From the IMG/VR virus record IMGVR_UViG_3300049489_000993, positions 1 through 64,000 of that record: DNA of 64,000 bases, one strand, 5' to 3'. The notes beneath the pieces are model-generated. The model did not search any database. It saw nothing but the letters and a program-made list of their open reading frames with translations, and was not told the DNA's origin. The first letter of the stretch is position 1. Every line of letters starts with the position of its first letter. This document shows positions 32,805 through 41,817 of the stretch, piece by piece. This stretch comes from a virus. A program made the translations under genes and the position numbers.

Positions 32805-33836
32805 TTACGGCTGCCCGTCGGGGAACTTGACCTTGCCGCCTTGCACGTTCGCCGCGACGAGGCCCGCTGTACCGTTGAACGGCGCCAAAAGCGGCACGGG
32901 GATGCCCGTTGGCCCAGCGCCCGACGGATGAATGTGGGCGTCGAAGGTCGCGCGGATGGTGGGCCACACCGTCGACTCCCACCACGTTTTCAAATGCTGA
33001 AACACCGCGGGGTTGAACGTGCCGGTCCCGAGCTGCGCGATAGCGTCCGCATCCTTCTTGGTGAGCGAGAATGTGGCCCCGTTGCCCAGCCGGAACGTGA
33101 TGAGGCCGTCGCCCGTGGGGTCCACTTCGATCTTGAACTTTTGAGCGCCCCCCGCCGCGTTGACGCCTTCCACGACGAGCTTGGCGTTGTGATTCATGCG
33201 CAGCGTGACGTTGCCGTGCGCGAGGTCTAGCGCGGGCGTTTCCGCGCCGTTGGCGTCAATGGCGCCGCTGTTGGCGCGCGTTGTGTCCACAACGACGTTG
33301 CCGTCCTTGTCGACCGTGGTCGTGACGCCGCGGAAGCGGGAGGCATGAGATTCGCCGGTGGCCGCGAGCTGGCGAAAGTTGGAGCGGGGATGTGGCATCG
33401 CCGAGCGGATGAACGGTTGTTGGGTATCCCCCTCGAAGAACTCGAGGAGCACATGGTCCCCGTCAAGGTCACGAGGATCGGAAACAGGCCCCTTGGTGCC
33501 GTCCAAGTTGTACGGCTGATTCGTCTGGAGGTCGGTGGTTGTGCCTCGCGGAATCCACAAGCCGCTGTAGTCGTTCAAGCCGTGGCGTTGCTGGGCGACG
33601 GGAACGCGCTGCATGAAAGCGCGAAAGCGTGAGCCGTACGTGAGCACGTCGCAGGAAACGGCCATGATCTTCGCGTTTGGGGCGTTCATGTCCCGCAGCA
33701 AGAATGCCTCGGCGGCGTCGTCGTTTCCCGCGTCGGCGAAATCGGCGAAGTAGGTCGAAATCACGACGGCGCGCACGACGCTCGGGGGCATCTTGCCGAA
33801 ACCCTTGGTGGAGCGCATGCCATCTTGGCGCCTCAT
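32805..33836 (-). CDS. Baseplate spike protein (gpV-like) with HxH tip motif
   Basis: A 343-residue membrane-puncturing spike. YGSRFRAFMQRVPVAQQR starts an OB-like domain, with GDHVLLEFFEGDTQQPFI as the gpV/VgrG signature. A beta-helical stem follows. HIH (301-303) in DAHIHPSGAGPTG is the metal-binding tip motif found in P2/Mu-type spikes. ATG overlaps the previous stop. It would sit on the hub under the tape measure. Confidence 0.9.
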   Translation of the reverse strand: MRRQDGMRSTKGFGKMPPSVVRAVVISTYFADFADAGNDDAAEAFLLRDMNAPNAKIMAVSCDVLTYGSRFRAFMQRVPVAQQRHGLNDYSGLWIPRGTTTDLQTNQPYNLDGTKGPVSDPRDLDGDHVLLEFFEGDTQQPFIRSAMPHPRSNFRQLAATGESHASRFRGVTTTVDKDGNVVVDTTRANSGAIDANGAETPALDLAHGNVTLRMNHNAKLVVEGVNAAGGAQKFKIEVDPTGDGLITFRLGNGATFSLTKKDADAIAQLGTGTFNPAVFQHLKTWWESTVWPTIRATFDAHIHPSGAGPTGIPVPLLAPFNGTAGLVAANVQGGKVKFPDGQP

Positions 33837-35437
33837 GGCCCGACGCTCCGGCCAGCCCCACCGATGGGCAGCATCGTCAGGCCCATGTCGAGTCCGCCGG
33901 TTTCCCCCTTGGTGCCCGTGCGCGCGAACGACGACGCCCGCGTCGCGATGGCTTGTAGCAGTTGAGCATCGGTGCCCCGGAACCCACGCGTCACGCCGAG
34001 CGACGTCGTGGCCCCGCGAGGGTAGTTGTAGTTGATCGCAACGCTTTCGATGTACGCCTGCGTGACGTCGTTGACGCCGTCACCTTGGAGCACGAGGCGG
34101 TAGCCTACGCGCGCTTCTGGGTACAGGAAGGGGATGGCGACGTTGCCCGTCAACCATAGGTGGTTGAGCCCGTACCAATGCACCATGAGCGTCTGCCAGG
34201 TGTTCATCTCTTTCGCCCACGCGGGCTGGCCTAACCCGACTTCGCCCGTGAACCGTGTTTGCTGCTCGAACTTGCGGATGCCGTAGCGGCGAATATCCTC
34301 CTCGTCGATGGCGGGAGGATAAAGCGCGTACTGATCGAACGTGGAAAACCCGGTGTTCGCCGCGTACAGCATGAACAAGTTGATTCGCTCGACGTCGCTG
34401 CGCGACAAGCCGTCGTCGTTGACGTAGCGGCGGCGCAGCGAACACGTCGGCAAGCGAAACCACGGGGAATCAAGATTCCCGTCTCCCTCGGAAGCCTGAA
34501 ACACGTTCGCGAACGGCCGCTCGCGCAGCACCACCAAAGGTGCGGGGGCATCCGGCTCTGACTCCTCGACGTCGACATCGAAAAACAGCTCGTTCAAGAG
34601 CGGGTTGCTCCACTCTTGGAGCATCGAATACAGCGTCGTTCCCATCTCCGGCTGAAACAGATTCGTTTCGTTGAACATGGAACCGCGCAGGTGCGCGGTA
34701 AAGCCAGATCCGTTGAATGCATCGGAAGAATAGCCCGCAAGACTCGTGATGAGCCGTGTCTCCGGTGTGCTCTGCCTGGATGACATGACGCGCATGCGTA
34801 ACGCTTCGATGAACGCCGCCCCGAGAAAGTTGAGTCCAGGTGGAAGCGTCCAGGCGCCGCCCAGGATGCCCCCCGACCCAAGAAACGCGTCGAGCATGTT
34901 CGCACACACCGCATCCGGCGTGCCGCCTGGCACGTAGTTGTACCGCTTGGCGAAGATGCGCCCGCCGATGTTCGTTTCGGCGCTCGCCCACTCGTTGAAC
35001 CACACCGACGTCAACTCGATGAGCTTGCCGACGTCGCGCCCCGAGACGGTGTAGACGTGGACTGTGGCCCCGCCGACGACGTGGCGGTCCTCCTGCACAG
35101 TGTCGATGTTGCCGAGCGTGCCGTGGAACTTGACGCCGTTGCGCTCCCACCAAAGGACAAGCCAGTCACCGGGGAAAAGTTGATCGAGGAGGCTCGTCGG
35201 CGACTTGACCGTGAGCGACCACGTTCCCGAGGGCGCGGAGAGGTTCTTGGCGTAGGTCGCTGCGGTGATCGATGGCCCGGTGGGTTGCCCATGATCGACG
35301 GGGCTCGACAGCGAGAGCGCGTCGGCGTCGTGGCGGTAGACGCGCGCGTGGCACCGCGTGGTGAACGAGTTGTACCGATCTGCGGGCCGCCCAGGGCTCT
35401 CGCTCTCGATGTCGTGTAGCCACGGTTGATTCGCCAC
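33833..35437 (-). CDS. Baseplate hub protein (gp27/gpD-like)
   Basis: A 534-residue hub. The sequence has a barrel-like N-terminus (TWSLTVKSPTSLLDQLFPGDW), DTVQEDRHVVGGATVHVYTVSG and LGLRGD-less core, with PLLNELFFDVDVEESE and a C-terminal part rich in aromatic residues. Size, order (between tape measure and spike) and pattern match hub proteins such as T4 gp27 or Bacillus XkdQ. The start is GTG 35437. Confidence 0.8.
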   Translation of the reverse strand: MANQPWLHDIESESPGRPADRYNSFTTRCHARVYRHDADALSLSSPVDHGQPTGPSITAATYAKNLSAPSGTWSLTVKSPTSLLDQLFPGDWLVLWWERNGVKFHGTLGNIDTVQEDRHVVGGATVHVYTVSGRDVGKLIELTSVWFNEWASAETNIGGRIFAKRYNYVPGGTPDAVCANMLDAFLGSGGILGGAWTLPPGLNFLGAAFIEALRMRVMSSRQSTPETRLITSLAGYSSDAFNGSGFTAHLRGSMFNETNLFQPEMGTTLYSMLQEWSNPLLNELFFDVDVEESEPDAPAPLVVLRERPFANVFQASEGDGNLDSPWFRLPTCSLRRRYVNDDGLSRSDVERINLFMLYAANTGFSTFDQYALYPPAIDEEDIRRYGIRKFEQQTRFTGEVGLGQPAWAKEMNTWQTLMVHWYGLNHLWLTGNVAIPFLYPEARVGYRLVLQGDGVNDVTQAYIESVAINYNYPRGATTSLGVTRGFRGTDAQLLQAIATRASSFARTGTKGETGGLDMGLTMLPIGGAGRSVGP

Positions 35438-35439
35438 AG

Positions 35440-37530
35440 TCAGCGCCCGCCGCTCAAGTCGACCTGGCCTGAGTCGATCATCTTGACAAAGCGCCCAAAG
35501 TCGCCGGTGAACTTTACGATGGCATCGGTGACCGGCTTGAAGTCCTTGGAAATAGTCGAAATGTCGCTGGCGAGCGTTGACGCGGCCTTCTGCATCTTCG
35601 TCACTTCTTCGGCTGCTTTGGCGCCGGCTCCCGTCAACGTATTCGCGACCGCGTTCTGTGCGCGGATGATGCCGCCCATGTCCTTCGCCGCGGCGGCGAA
35701 CTCGCGGCCCATGTCCGCCGCGCTGCCGGCGCCGCGCTCGGTGCCAGGAACGAACTCGATGCCTCCCGCCGCGTTCGTCTTGAACAGCGGCTTCCCCTTC
35801 GCGCCCTTCTTGCCCGACTCACCGACAAGGTCGGCGAACGCGCCCTTCCCTTTCGCAAGCGCTTCCACGATTCCTGGCGCCTCCGTCCCGAGCCCAATGT
35901 CCACGCCCGCGGCTTTGAGTCCGCGTTGCAGCGAGAACTCGGCTTGCTCGCCCGTCGCCCCGCCCGTCATATTTTGCAGGAAGTCGAACATAGTGTTGAC
36001 GTCCATACCGCCCGTCTTGAACGACTCCACCTTTTTGAGCGACGAAATGTAGTTGCCCTTCTCCGGCGAGTAACCCGCGGCCCGCAACAAGGCGATGTCC
36101 ATACCGGATTGCGCACCGCTTTGCGCCACACGCGTGCCCATCGCCCCGATTTGCCCCGCCACAGTCATACCGCGCGGCCCCTCGAGCCCCATGCCCTTCG
36201 TGAGCCCGACAGCGACGCCTTGCAAGCTCTCCGTCTGAATCTTGATCCCTTGCTGGGCGGCTTGCTCCTGCAACGAGGCAATGTGCGCGAGCTGCTCACC
36301 GATCTCGGAGCCCTCGAGCCCTTGCGCCATGGCGTCGGCGATTGTGGACGGCAGAAGCTCCTTGCCCAGCCCAGAGGTACCGCCGCGTCCGGGGCGCTGG
36401 GCGCGCATGAGTTGGGCTGCCGTACCTGCATCGACGCCGTAGAGCGTCTGCGCCGCCATCGCCTGTTGGAACTGCCCCTTGACGGCTTGCCCCCCAACGC
36501 CGCGCGTGAACTCCACGCCTGCGCGTAACTCCTCTTGCCGCGTCATAAGGCCCGCGCTGACCCCCTCAAACCCCGACGCGCGCCCGGTCGTCCGGCGGGC
36601 GCCGGCTCGCCCTTGCTCCTCGGCGGCGCGCTCGCCTTTCACCTGTTCACGCGTGGCTTCCCGACGCATGCGCGGTTCCGCGCGTTGCCAGGCTTCCAAC
36701 TGCTGTGCGGAGTTCATCCCCGCGTACACCTCGGGACGGATGCCTGGCGGGGTGATCTTGTATTCGACCATTTCCTCGGGGGTCGCTTCTTTGGTGCGCG
36801 TCTGCCCCGCGGCGCGCAACTTCGTCGCCGCCGCCCCCTGGCCCGCACGATAGGCGTCGACCGCGGCGTTGCCGGCCTTGTCCAATGTAGCTGCGGGCGT
36901 TTGTGCTTCACGCCTGCGACGGCCCGCGGCTCCGCCTGTGACCGAGTACGCCTCGAGCTGCGCGCGCTGGAGGTCGGCGGCGCGGTCGACGTTGGCTTCG
37001 GCGAGCGCAGCCGGGCCGCCGATGAATGGGATGTTCCCGAACGCCGTCGTGAGCGGCCCTTGCCCGCCCGCCATCGCCGAGGACGCCCCGCCCGCACGTC
37101 GGACCATTCCGCCCGCCACTTGGCCGGCGAACTGCGCCTTCATGCCGGGACCACGCTGTAGGAACGCTCCAGCGGTCGGTGAGAGGCTTTGGAGGAAGCC
37201 TTGGGTGAAACCCCCCGCGCCGGGCGCCTGGCGTCCTGCGGCCTGTAGGGCGCTTTGGGCGCGGGCGATCTCGCGATACCGCCCCGACACCCGTTCCAGC
37301 TCATCGCCGAGCTTCTTGAACGCGTCCGTTCCCTTGTCGACTCCGAGCATCGCGACTGTGAGGCGGGCTTGCTCGCTGGCGAGCGCCTTCAAAGACCCGC
37401 GCGTGTCTTTCAACGCGGCGTTCAGCTCCCGCACCGCGACCGGCTTGAACGTCTTTTCCAGCTCGCGCCGAGCATCTTTGAGCCCGCGTGCGTCAAGGCG
37501 AAAACCGACCTTGGTCTCGATTCCCGCCAT
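35440..37530 (-). CDS. Tape measure protein
   Basis: A 696-residue helical protein that sets tail length. The start (RLDARGLKDARRELEKTF, LAMLGVDKGTDAFKKLG) is coiled, then a long Gly/Ala-rich region (AGGMVRRAGGASSAMAGG). The C-terminus is again helical (MQKAASTLASDISTISKDF). No peptidase or lysozyme domain is visible. By the usual 0.15 nm per residue, the tail tube would be about 100 nm. It follows the chaperone pair, as in other tailed phages. Confidence 0.88.
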   Translation of the reverse strand: MAGIETKVGFRLDARGLKDARRELEKTFKPVAVRELNAALKDTRGSLKALASEQARLTVAMLGVDKGTDAFKKLGDELERVSGRYREIARAQSALQAAGRQAPGAGGFTQGFLQSLSPTAGAFLQRGPGMKAQFAGQVAGGMVRRAGGASSAMAGGQGPLTTAFGNIPFIGGPAALAEANVDRAADLQRAQLEAYSVTGGAAGRRRREAQTPAATLDKAGNAAVDAYRAGQGAAATKLRAAGQTRTKEATPEEMVEYKITPPGIRPEVYAGMNSAQQLEAWQRAEPRMRREATREQVKGERAAEEQGRAGARRTTGRASGFEGVSAGLMTRQEELRAGVEFTRGVGGQAVKGQFQQAMAAQTLYGVDAGTAAQLMRAQRPGRGGTSGLGKELLPSTIADAMAQGLEGSEIGEQLAHIASLQEQAAQQGIKIQTESLQGVAVGLTKGMGLEGPRGMTVAGQIGAMGTRVAQSGAQSGMDIALLRAAGYSPEKGNYISSLKKVESFKTGGMDVNTMFDFLQNMTGGATGEQAEFSLQRGLKAAGVDIGLGTEAPGIVEALAKGKGAFADLVGESGKKGAKGKPLFKTNAAGGIEFVPGTERGAGSAADMGREFAAAAKDMGGIIRAQNAVANTLTGAGAKAAEEVTKMQKAASTLASDISTISKDFKPVTDAIVKFTGDFGRFVKMIDSGQVDLSGGR

Positions 37531-37533
37531 GAC

Positions 37534-37980
37534 CTAGCCCGCCTTCTTCTGGGCAGCCGGCTTGCCGTGCTCGCCCCACCAGCTCGCCGGGATATTACCG
37601 CTCTGCACGATTTGAACCCAACGATCCCACACCGGGTCATCGCTCGTCGTCACCACCCCTTGGAACGACTCTTCGATCCGCGACAAGTAGTCGCCCGCAG
37701 GGGCTTCGGTGGGATCGAGCGCCTTCTTGAGTTGCTCGATCGAGGTCCAATCGTCGCGCTCTTTGGTGGGCTGCGCCTCGAGCTGGCGCAGGCGGTCAGC
37801 GAGGTGCCGGTACCAGCGCAGCAAGACCAGCGCGAAAGGCTGATCGAGCATCGCGCGCTTGTCCTCGGGTTCGCCGTAGGTGCGCGTCCACCAACTTCTC
37901 AAGAACTCGAGCGTATCGTCGCTACGCGCCAACTTTTTGAGACGGCCGATCGCCCCGAAAGTACGCTTCGTGTTTGGCAA
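37534..37980 (-). CDS. Tail assembly chaperone, frameshift extension (GT-like)
   Basis: A 148-codon frame in the T position: between chaperone G and the tape measure. It opens at TTG 37980 and overlaps the upstream gene by 59 bases, in the +1 (equivalently -2) frame. The start lacks a ribosome site and it is probably made only as an extension of the upstream protein. The sequence has LEFLRSWWTRTYGEPED and AGDYLSRIEESFQG. Such G-GT pairs guide tape measure and tube assembly. Confidence 0.75.
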   Translation of the reverse strand: MPNTKRTFGAIGRLKKLARSDDTLEFLRSWWTRTYGEPEDKRAMLDQPFALVLLRWYRHLADRLRQLEAQPTKERDDWTSIEQLKKALDPTEAPAGDYLSRIEESFQGVVTTSDDPVWDRWVQIVQSGNIPASWWGEHGKPAAQKKAG

Positions 37981-38389
37981 CCTCCGTGTAGACCGTGTAG
38001 AGAAACGCGACGTCTTTCATCTCGGAAGCCTTGAACCATGCGGGCTTCTCGACGAGGGAGACGGTCAAATGCGCGATGACGGACAGCAAGTAGCGCGTAT
38101 CTTCGTCGATGGCTTCCCATGGGGTGAGCCGCGCCAAGCGGGATTGCAGGAGGCCCACTTCCACGCGCTCGGCGATGGAAAGGATCTTGTTCTTGAACTG
38201 TGCGCGCGAGGATTTGTAGTCGAGGGCGAACGCCCATTGTTCTTGGGCGAGCGGGTTGTTGGCTTCGTCTTTCGGGGGGGCGGTGTCCGGTTCGACGGCG
38301 CGCAGAGCTTTCAGCTCGGCGTCGGGGTCTTGCACGCGCGCGATGGGGGTGCTTGGTGGCTCGGTTGGAACGACGGCGGTAGGGGGCAT
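37922..38389 (-). CDS. Tail assembly chaperone (G-like)
   Basis: A 155-residue protein with AGGAG upstream of ATG. It begins with a Pro-rich, acidic part (VVPTEPPSTPIARVQDPD), then helical (AQEQWAFALDYKSSRAQF, EVGLLQSRLARLTPW). Its position after the tube gene and its overlap with the next frame identify it as the G protein of a chaperone pair. It ends VGA at 37922. Confidence 0.75.
   Translation of the reverse strand: MPPTAVVPTEPPSTPIARVQDPDAELKALRAVEPDTAPPKDEANNPLAQEQWAFALDYKSSRAQFKNKILSIAERVEVGLLQSRLARLTPWEAIDEDTRYLLSVIAHLTVSLVEKPAWFKASEMKDVAFLYTVYTEVAKHEAYFRGDRPSQKVGA
37933..37957 (-). promoter_or_regulatory. Candidate programmed frameshift sites in the chaperone overlap
   Basis: Two slippery runs occur inside the 59-base overlap. 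CGG GGC GAT (37958-37951 region) allows a tRNA on GGC to re-pair with GGG after -2 slippage. CAA AAA GTT (37939-37933) allows AAA to re-pair with AAA on -2, or a +1 shift to TTG. Either puts the ribosome into the downstream frame. Confidence 0.5.
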
Positions 38390-38433
38390 GGATCTCTCCT
38401 ACCGCCGAAGTACCACGCTTACGAGAGGGCTGC

Positions 38434-38877
38434 CTAGACGGCTTCGCTGGCCTCGACCATACGGCGAGCGACCATTGTGATGTCGCGTGCGACAGAGGTG
38501 CGTGGGTCGATGGCGAACTGCTTGCCCTGAATCTTGACGCCGTAGACGCGGGCGATGATGACGCCTTCCACTGAGTCTTCGATCTGCATCGTCAGCTCGG
38601 CTTGTGCGAGCGCGTTGAACAGGAACTCGGCGGCCGTTGCACCTTTGCGAGGGAAGAACCCTTTGGCTTCCATGGTGTCGCGGATCGCGAGCACTTCGGA
38701 CGCCTGGCATGAGCAGGTGTATTCCACGGGCTCGTTTTGCAAGACCTCGATGTTGTCGATCACCTTGATCGGCTCGTGGGTTAGCTCCTCTTGCACAGAG
38801 ACGCTTTTGCAGAGCCCGACGATGACGCCGTCGAAGGTCAAGCGGGCGCGCGGGCCGGTGAGAACGGAGACTGCCAT
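38434..38877 (-). CDS. Tail tube protein
   Basis: A 147-residue protein of the FII/gpFI-type tube family. The beginning (SVLTGPRARLTFDGVIVG) and the length, the beta-strand pattern (VEYTCSCQASEVLAIRD, KIQGKQFAIDPRT) and its place just after the sheath gene identify it. It forms the inner tube of the contractile tail. A clean AGGAG precedes ATG 38877. Confidence 0.85.
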   Translation of the reverse strand: MAVSVLTGPRARLTFDGVIVGLCKSVSVQEELTHEPIKVIDNIEVLQNEPVEYTCSCQASEVLAIRDTMEAKGFFPRKGATAAEFLFNALAQAELTMQIEDSVEGVIIARVYGVKIQGKQFAIDPRTSVARDITMVARRMVEASEAV

Positions 38878-38901
38878 GGCGAACTCCTACGGGTGCTGCT
38901 C

Positions 38902-41457
38902 TCAGGCGGCGAGCGAGAAGGGTTTGAGGTTGACCACGATGGGGATGAAGTTGATGGGCGCGATGGGGCTGATCTCCAGCTCCATCCGCAAGACGTCCAG
39001 GGCAAGCTCGAAGGTGGGCTTCTTGTAGGCGGCGAGAATCTCATCGCGGACGAGGGATTCGAGCACGCCGTCGGCAGCGGCAGCGGCGGCCTGTACGGTG
39101 CGCGCAAAGCCCTTCTTGCCGATGATGGTTTCCATCCGCGAGCGCAGGACAAACACGCTGTAGTTGGTCGCCTGATTCACACTGGCTTCGCTGTACGCGA
39201 GGTTGTTGTCCTTCAAGTATGTCGTGAGGTTTCGCACGACCTTGAAACCCTTGCCCTCGTCAAACTGCATGACGAACAGGCCGGCCGCCAACAGCTCCTC
39301 GACATTGTCGATGGGGTTCCAGCTCGAATGCTGGCGCAGGCCGAGGATGTTCGCGTACTTGTTGGTGAGCGGGTTGCCCACCGACGTGCCTGCCTGCATG
39401 CCGGCCGCGAGCGCGGCTTGGAACTTGGGCGGCTGGAACACACGTTCGCCGTCGGTGTTGAACAGCGACACCTCTTGCGTGGCAAGACGCGCATGCCGAC
39501 TGTTGAGCGCCAGCGCCCGCGCCTTGAGCTGGGCCACAGTTTCGTTGGCAGCGGCTCCCATGACGATGTCGCGTTCCATCTTGCCGGCGCCGCCCATGAA
39601 CTCACAGTGCGCCACGCCCATCGCGTGAACGGCTGCGGAATCGGTGCCAAGCACGAGGGTGTTGACGAACACCTGCTTGAGCTTGTCGATCGCGTTCTGC
39701 CAATCCGACGCCGTCGCCGTCACGACGCCGGGCTGCCCAGCGTCGCCTTCATGGCCTCCCGCGAGGAACACCTGGGACGACGTGTTGGACGGCGCCCCCG
39801 TTCCCGGCGAGACGCGCTCGGCGGTGACGAGCTGCGACTTGGCGTTCAGCTCCGCAACGATGTCCGCGAGCCGTGCGTAGAACGACGCCGTCGTCGGCGA
39901 CAGGATGTTCTGAGCGGCGACGTAGTCGAGGTCGGCGAGGAGATACTCCGTCGGGTTGCCCACGATCACCGTGAACGTGAAATCCACATTCGCGGCGACG
40001 AGGTCTTTGAGCTTTTGGATGGTGGGGTGGCTCACCGATGCGGCGTTGAACACCTTGCTTGTGAGCGTCGCGGTGCGCGCGGATTCGATGTTGCCCACCT
40101 CAACCGAGGTGAACTTGGCGAAGGCGCCCGCGAACACAACCGGCGTAGCGCCCGACAGCGTAAGCACCTCGGCGATGGCCGAGCCCACGGCGTTCAGGCC
40201 GCGGTAGACCACTTTGCGCGTGGTCGCGCCATCCGCCTGCACCGTGTGAAAGCCCGTCGCCGCAATGTCGAGCGCGACGCGGCCCTTGTTCGTCTGCCCC
40301 GCGGTCAGCGTCGCGACGGTGGCACCACCGCCCGCAATGCGCAGGGTCATGGTGCCGAGCGCCGTCGCCGACATGACGACAGCCGTCTCGAGGTTCCACG
40401 TGCCCGCGACCGCGACCGCCGTGGTGCCGTTCAACGTCGCCGACTGCGACTGCGGCACGTTGGACGCGTCCAGACCGTAGACGGTCACAACCTGCGTTGT
40501 GTCCGCGGCGTTGCTCGACACGATCTCGAGTGCGGAAGCGCCTGGCGCTTGTGTGAACGAGGCATCCTGGCCCGCGTCCGCGCGCGTGAAGGGCACCTGA
40601 AACGCGAACTGCGAGGACGCAATGGTGGCTCCCGCGGCAGCGATGCGGATGGTGACTTGGCCTTGGAATGCAGCGGAGCCCTTCGCGTCGTTCACGGCGT
40701 TCCACGTACCAGGCACGGCGACGGCGGTGAGACCGTTCAGCGTGACCGTCGTGGCGGTCGGGACGTTGCTGGCATTCAAGCCGTAGACCGTGACGGTCTG
40801 CGTGGTGTCGAGCGCCGAGGACGAGACCACCTCGATCGAGGACGCGGCGGGGGGCTGTGTGAACGACGGGACGAACGCGCTTTGGTTGGGGTGCCCTTGG
40901 ATCGCGGTCGCGCCGTCAGAGCCGCCCGAGTAGAGCAACGAAAACTTGGCGTCGTTGCCGAGGAGGTCGAACGCCTCGGTGTCGTCCTCGAACTTGATTG
41001 TGACGAGCTTGCCCCCGCCCGACGTCGCGTTTGCGATCTGCACGCTGATCTGCGTGGTGAACGCACCGTAGTCCGCGCTCTTGATGCGCAAGGCGGTGCC
41101 GCCGCTGTTGGCGAAGTCCGCTTGCGATTGCGCCGCGGGGTTCACCTTGACGAGCACGACCTGTTGCGCGCCGGCTTGGATCTCGGGGTCTTTGGCGGGG
41201 TTGAACAGGATGGCGCCCATCTCGCGGAGGTCACCGAAGCGAAACGCGCGGCGAATCTGCCCGCTGTTGGTGGCTCGCTGGAGGTCGTCATTGGGCGACG
41301 CAATGGCGGTGTACGGCTTCCCGCCGACGCCGGTAGCGACGAGGGCGACGATGCCGCTGGCAGCAAGGGCAGCGCTCTCAAACGCCGACGCGTCGACCTT
41401 GGAGTACGCGCCGGGCTTGGCGGTGAGGCGACCATTGAAAAACAACTGCGTCGACAT
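38902..41457 (-). CDS. Contractile tail sheath protein with three inserted beta repeats
   Basis: An 851-residue sheath, long for the family (commonly 350-660). The N-terminal domain begins LFFNGRLTAKPGAYSKVDAS. The C-terminal 150 residues (YLKDNNLAYSEASVNQATNY, RMETIIGKKGFARTVQ) fit sheath C-termini that link the rings. Residues 206-281, 308-383 and 400-470 are related repeats (SSALDTTQTVTVYGL / SSNAADTTQVVTVYGL) that look like Ig-like beta domains, probably displayed on the outer sheath. GGGAG precedes ATG. Confidence 0.92.
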   Translation of the reverse strand: MSTQLFFNGRLTAKPGAYSKVDASAFESAALAASGIVALVATGVGGKPYTAIASPNDDLQRATNSGQIRRAFRFGDLREMGAILFNPAKDPEIQAGAQQVVLVKVNPAAQSQADFANSGGTALRIKSADYGAFTTQISVQIANATSGGGKLVTIKFEDDTEAFDLLGNDAKFSLLYSGGSDGATAIQGHPNQSAFVPSFTQPPAASSIEVVSSSALDTTQTVTVYGLNASNVPTATTVTLNGLTAVAVPGTWNAVNDAKGSAAFQGQVTIRIAAAGATIASSQFAFQVPFTRADAGQDASFTQAPGASALEIVSSNAADTTQVVTVYGLDASNVPQSQSATLNGTTAVAVAGTWNLETAVVMSATALGTMTLRIAGGGATVATLTAGQTNKGRVALDIAATGFHTVQADGATTRKVVYRGLNAVGSAIAEVLTLSGATPVVFAGAFAKFTSVEVGNIESARTATLTSKVFNAASVSHPTIQKLKDLVAANVDFTFTVIVGNPTEYLLADLDYVAAQNILSPTTASFYARLADIVAELNAKSQLVTAERVSPGTGAPSNTSSQVFLAGGHEGDAGQPGVVTATASDWQNAIDKLKQVFVNTLVLGTDSAAVHAMGVAHCEFMGGAGKMERDIVMGAAANETVAQLKARALALNSRHARLATQEVSLFNTDGERVFQPPKFQAALAAGMQAGTSVGNPLTNKYANILGLRQHSSWNPIDNVEELLAAGLFVMQFDEGKGFKVVRNLTTYLKDNNLAYSEASVNQATNYSVFVLRSRMETIIGKKGFARTVQAAAAAADGVLESLVRDEILAAYKKPTFELALDVLRMELEISPIAPINFIPIVVNLKPFSLAA

Positions 41458-41468
41458 AAGTCACTCCC

Positions 41469-41816
41469 TCACAAAACAGGCGTGGCGTTGTAGCGCGCGA
41501 GGTGGGCCGCCCACTCGCTTGCGATGCATTCCGAAGGCGCGTTGGAGCGCGCCCATACGATGAAACCGGCGAGGTCGACGGGGCGCAACCGTTTGGCGAG
41601 CGCCCACGTCTGCAATGCCAGCTTGGAAGGCCCCTCGGGGGCGCGCACTAGGGGGTCTTGCGCAGCGGCACCCACGACCACGATGTTCGCCGGCCCGCTG
41701 GCGGGCGGCGGGGCATCCGCGGGCACCTTGAACTTGACGATGGCGGGGTCGGTGACCTCCTCGGAATCGACATCCGGGGCGCTCGGTGCGGAGGTTGGGG
41801 CTTTCTTGGTCGCCAT
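41469..41816 (-). CDS. Small hypothetical virion protein (115 aa)
   Basis: A 115-residue protein. The first half is Pro/Ala/Glu-rich and likely disordered; the second half (LALQTWALAKRLRPVDLAG, SECIASEWAAHLARYN) is helical. It lies between sheath and tail completion genes and is perhaps a tail completion or assembly factor. Not recognised. Confidence 0.65.
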   Translation of the reverse strand: MATKKAPTSAPSAPDVDSEEVTDPAIVKFKVPADAPPPASGPANIVVVGAAAQDPLVRAPEGPSKLALQTWALAKRLRPVDLAGFIVWARSNAPSECIASEWAAHLARYNATPVL

Positions 41817-41817
41817 A

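Noticed and set aside
38791-41493. A 900-codon open frame on the plus strand opposite the sheath
   Set aside because: It is antisense to a clearly recognised sheath gene; it is Arg/Gly/Val-rich with no domain. Such long shadow frames are normal in this G+C-rich sequence.
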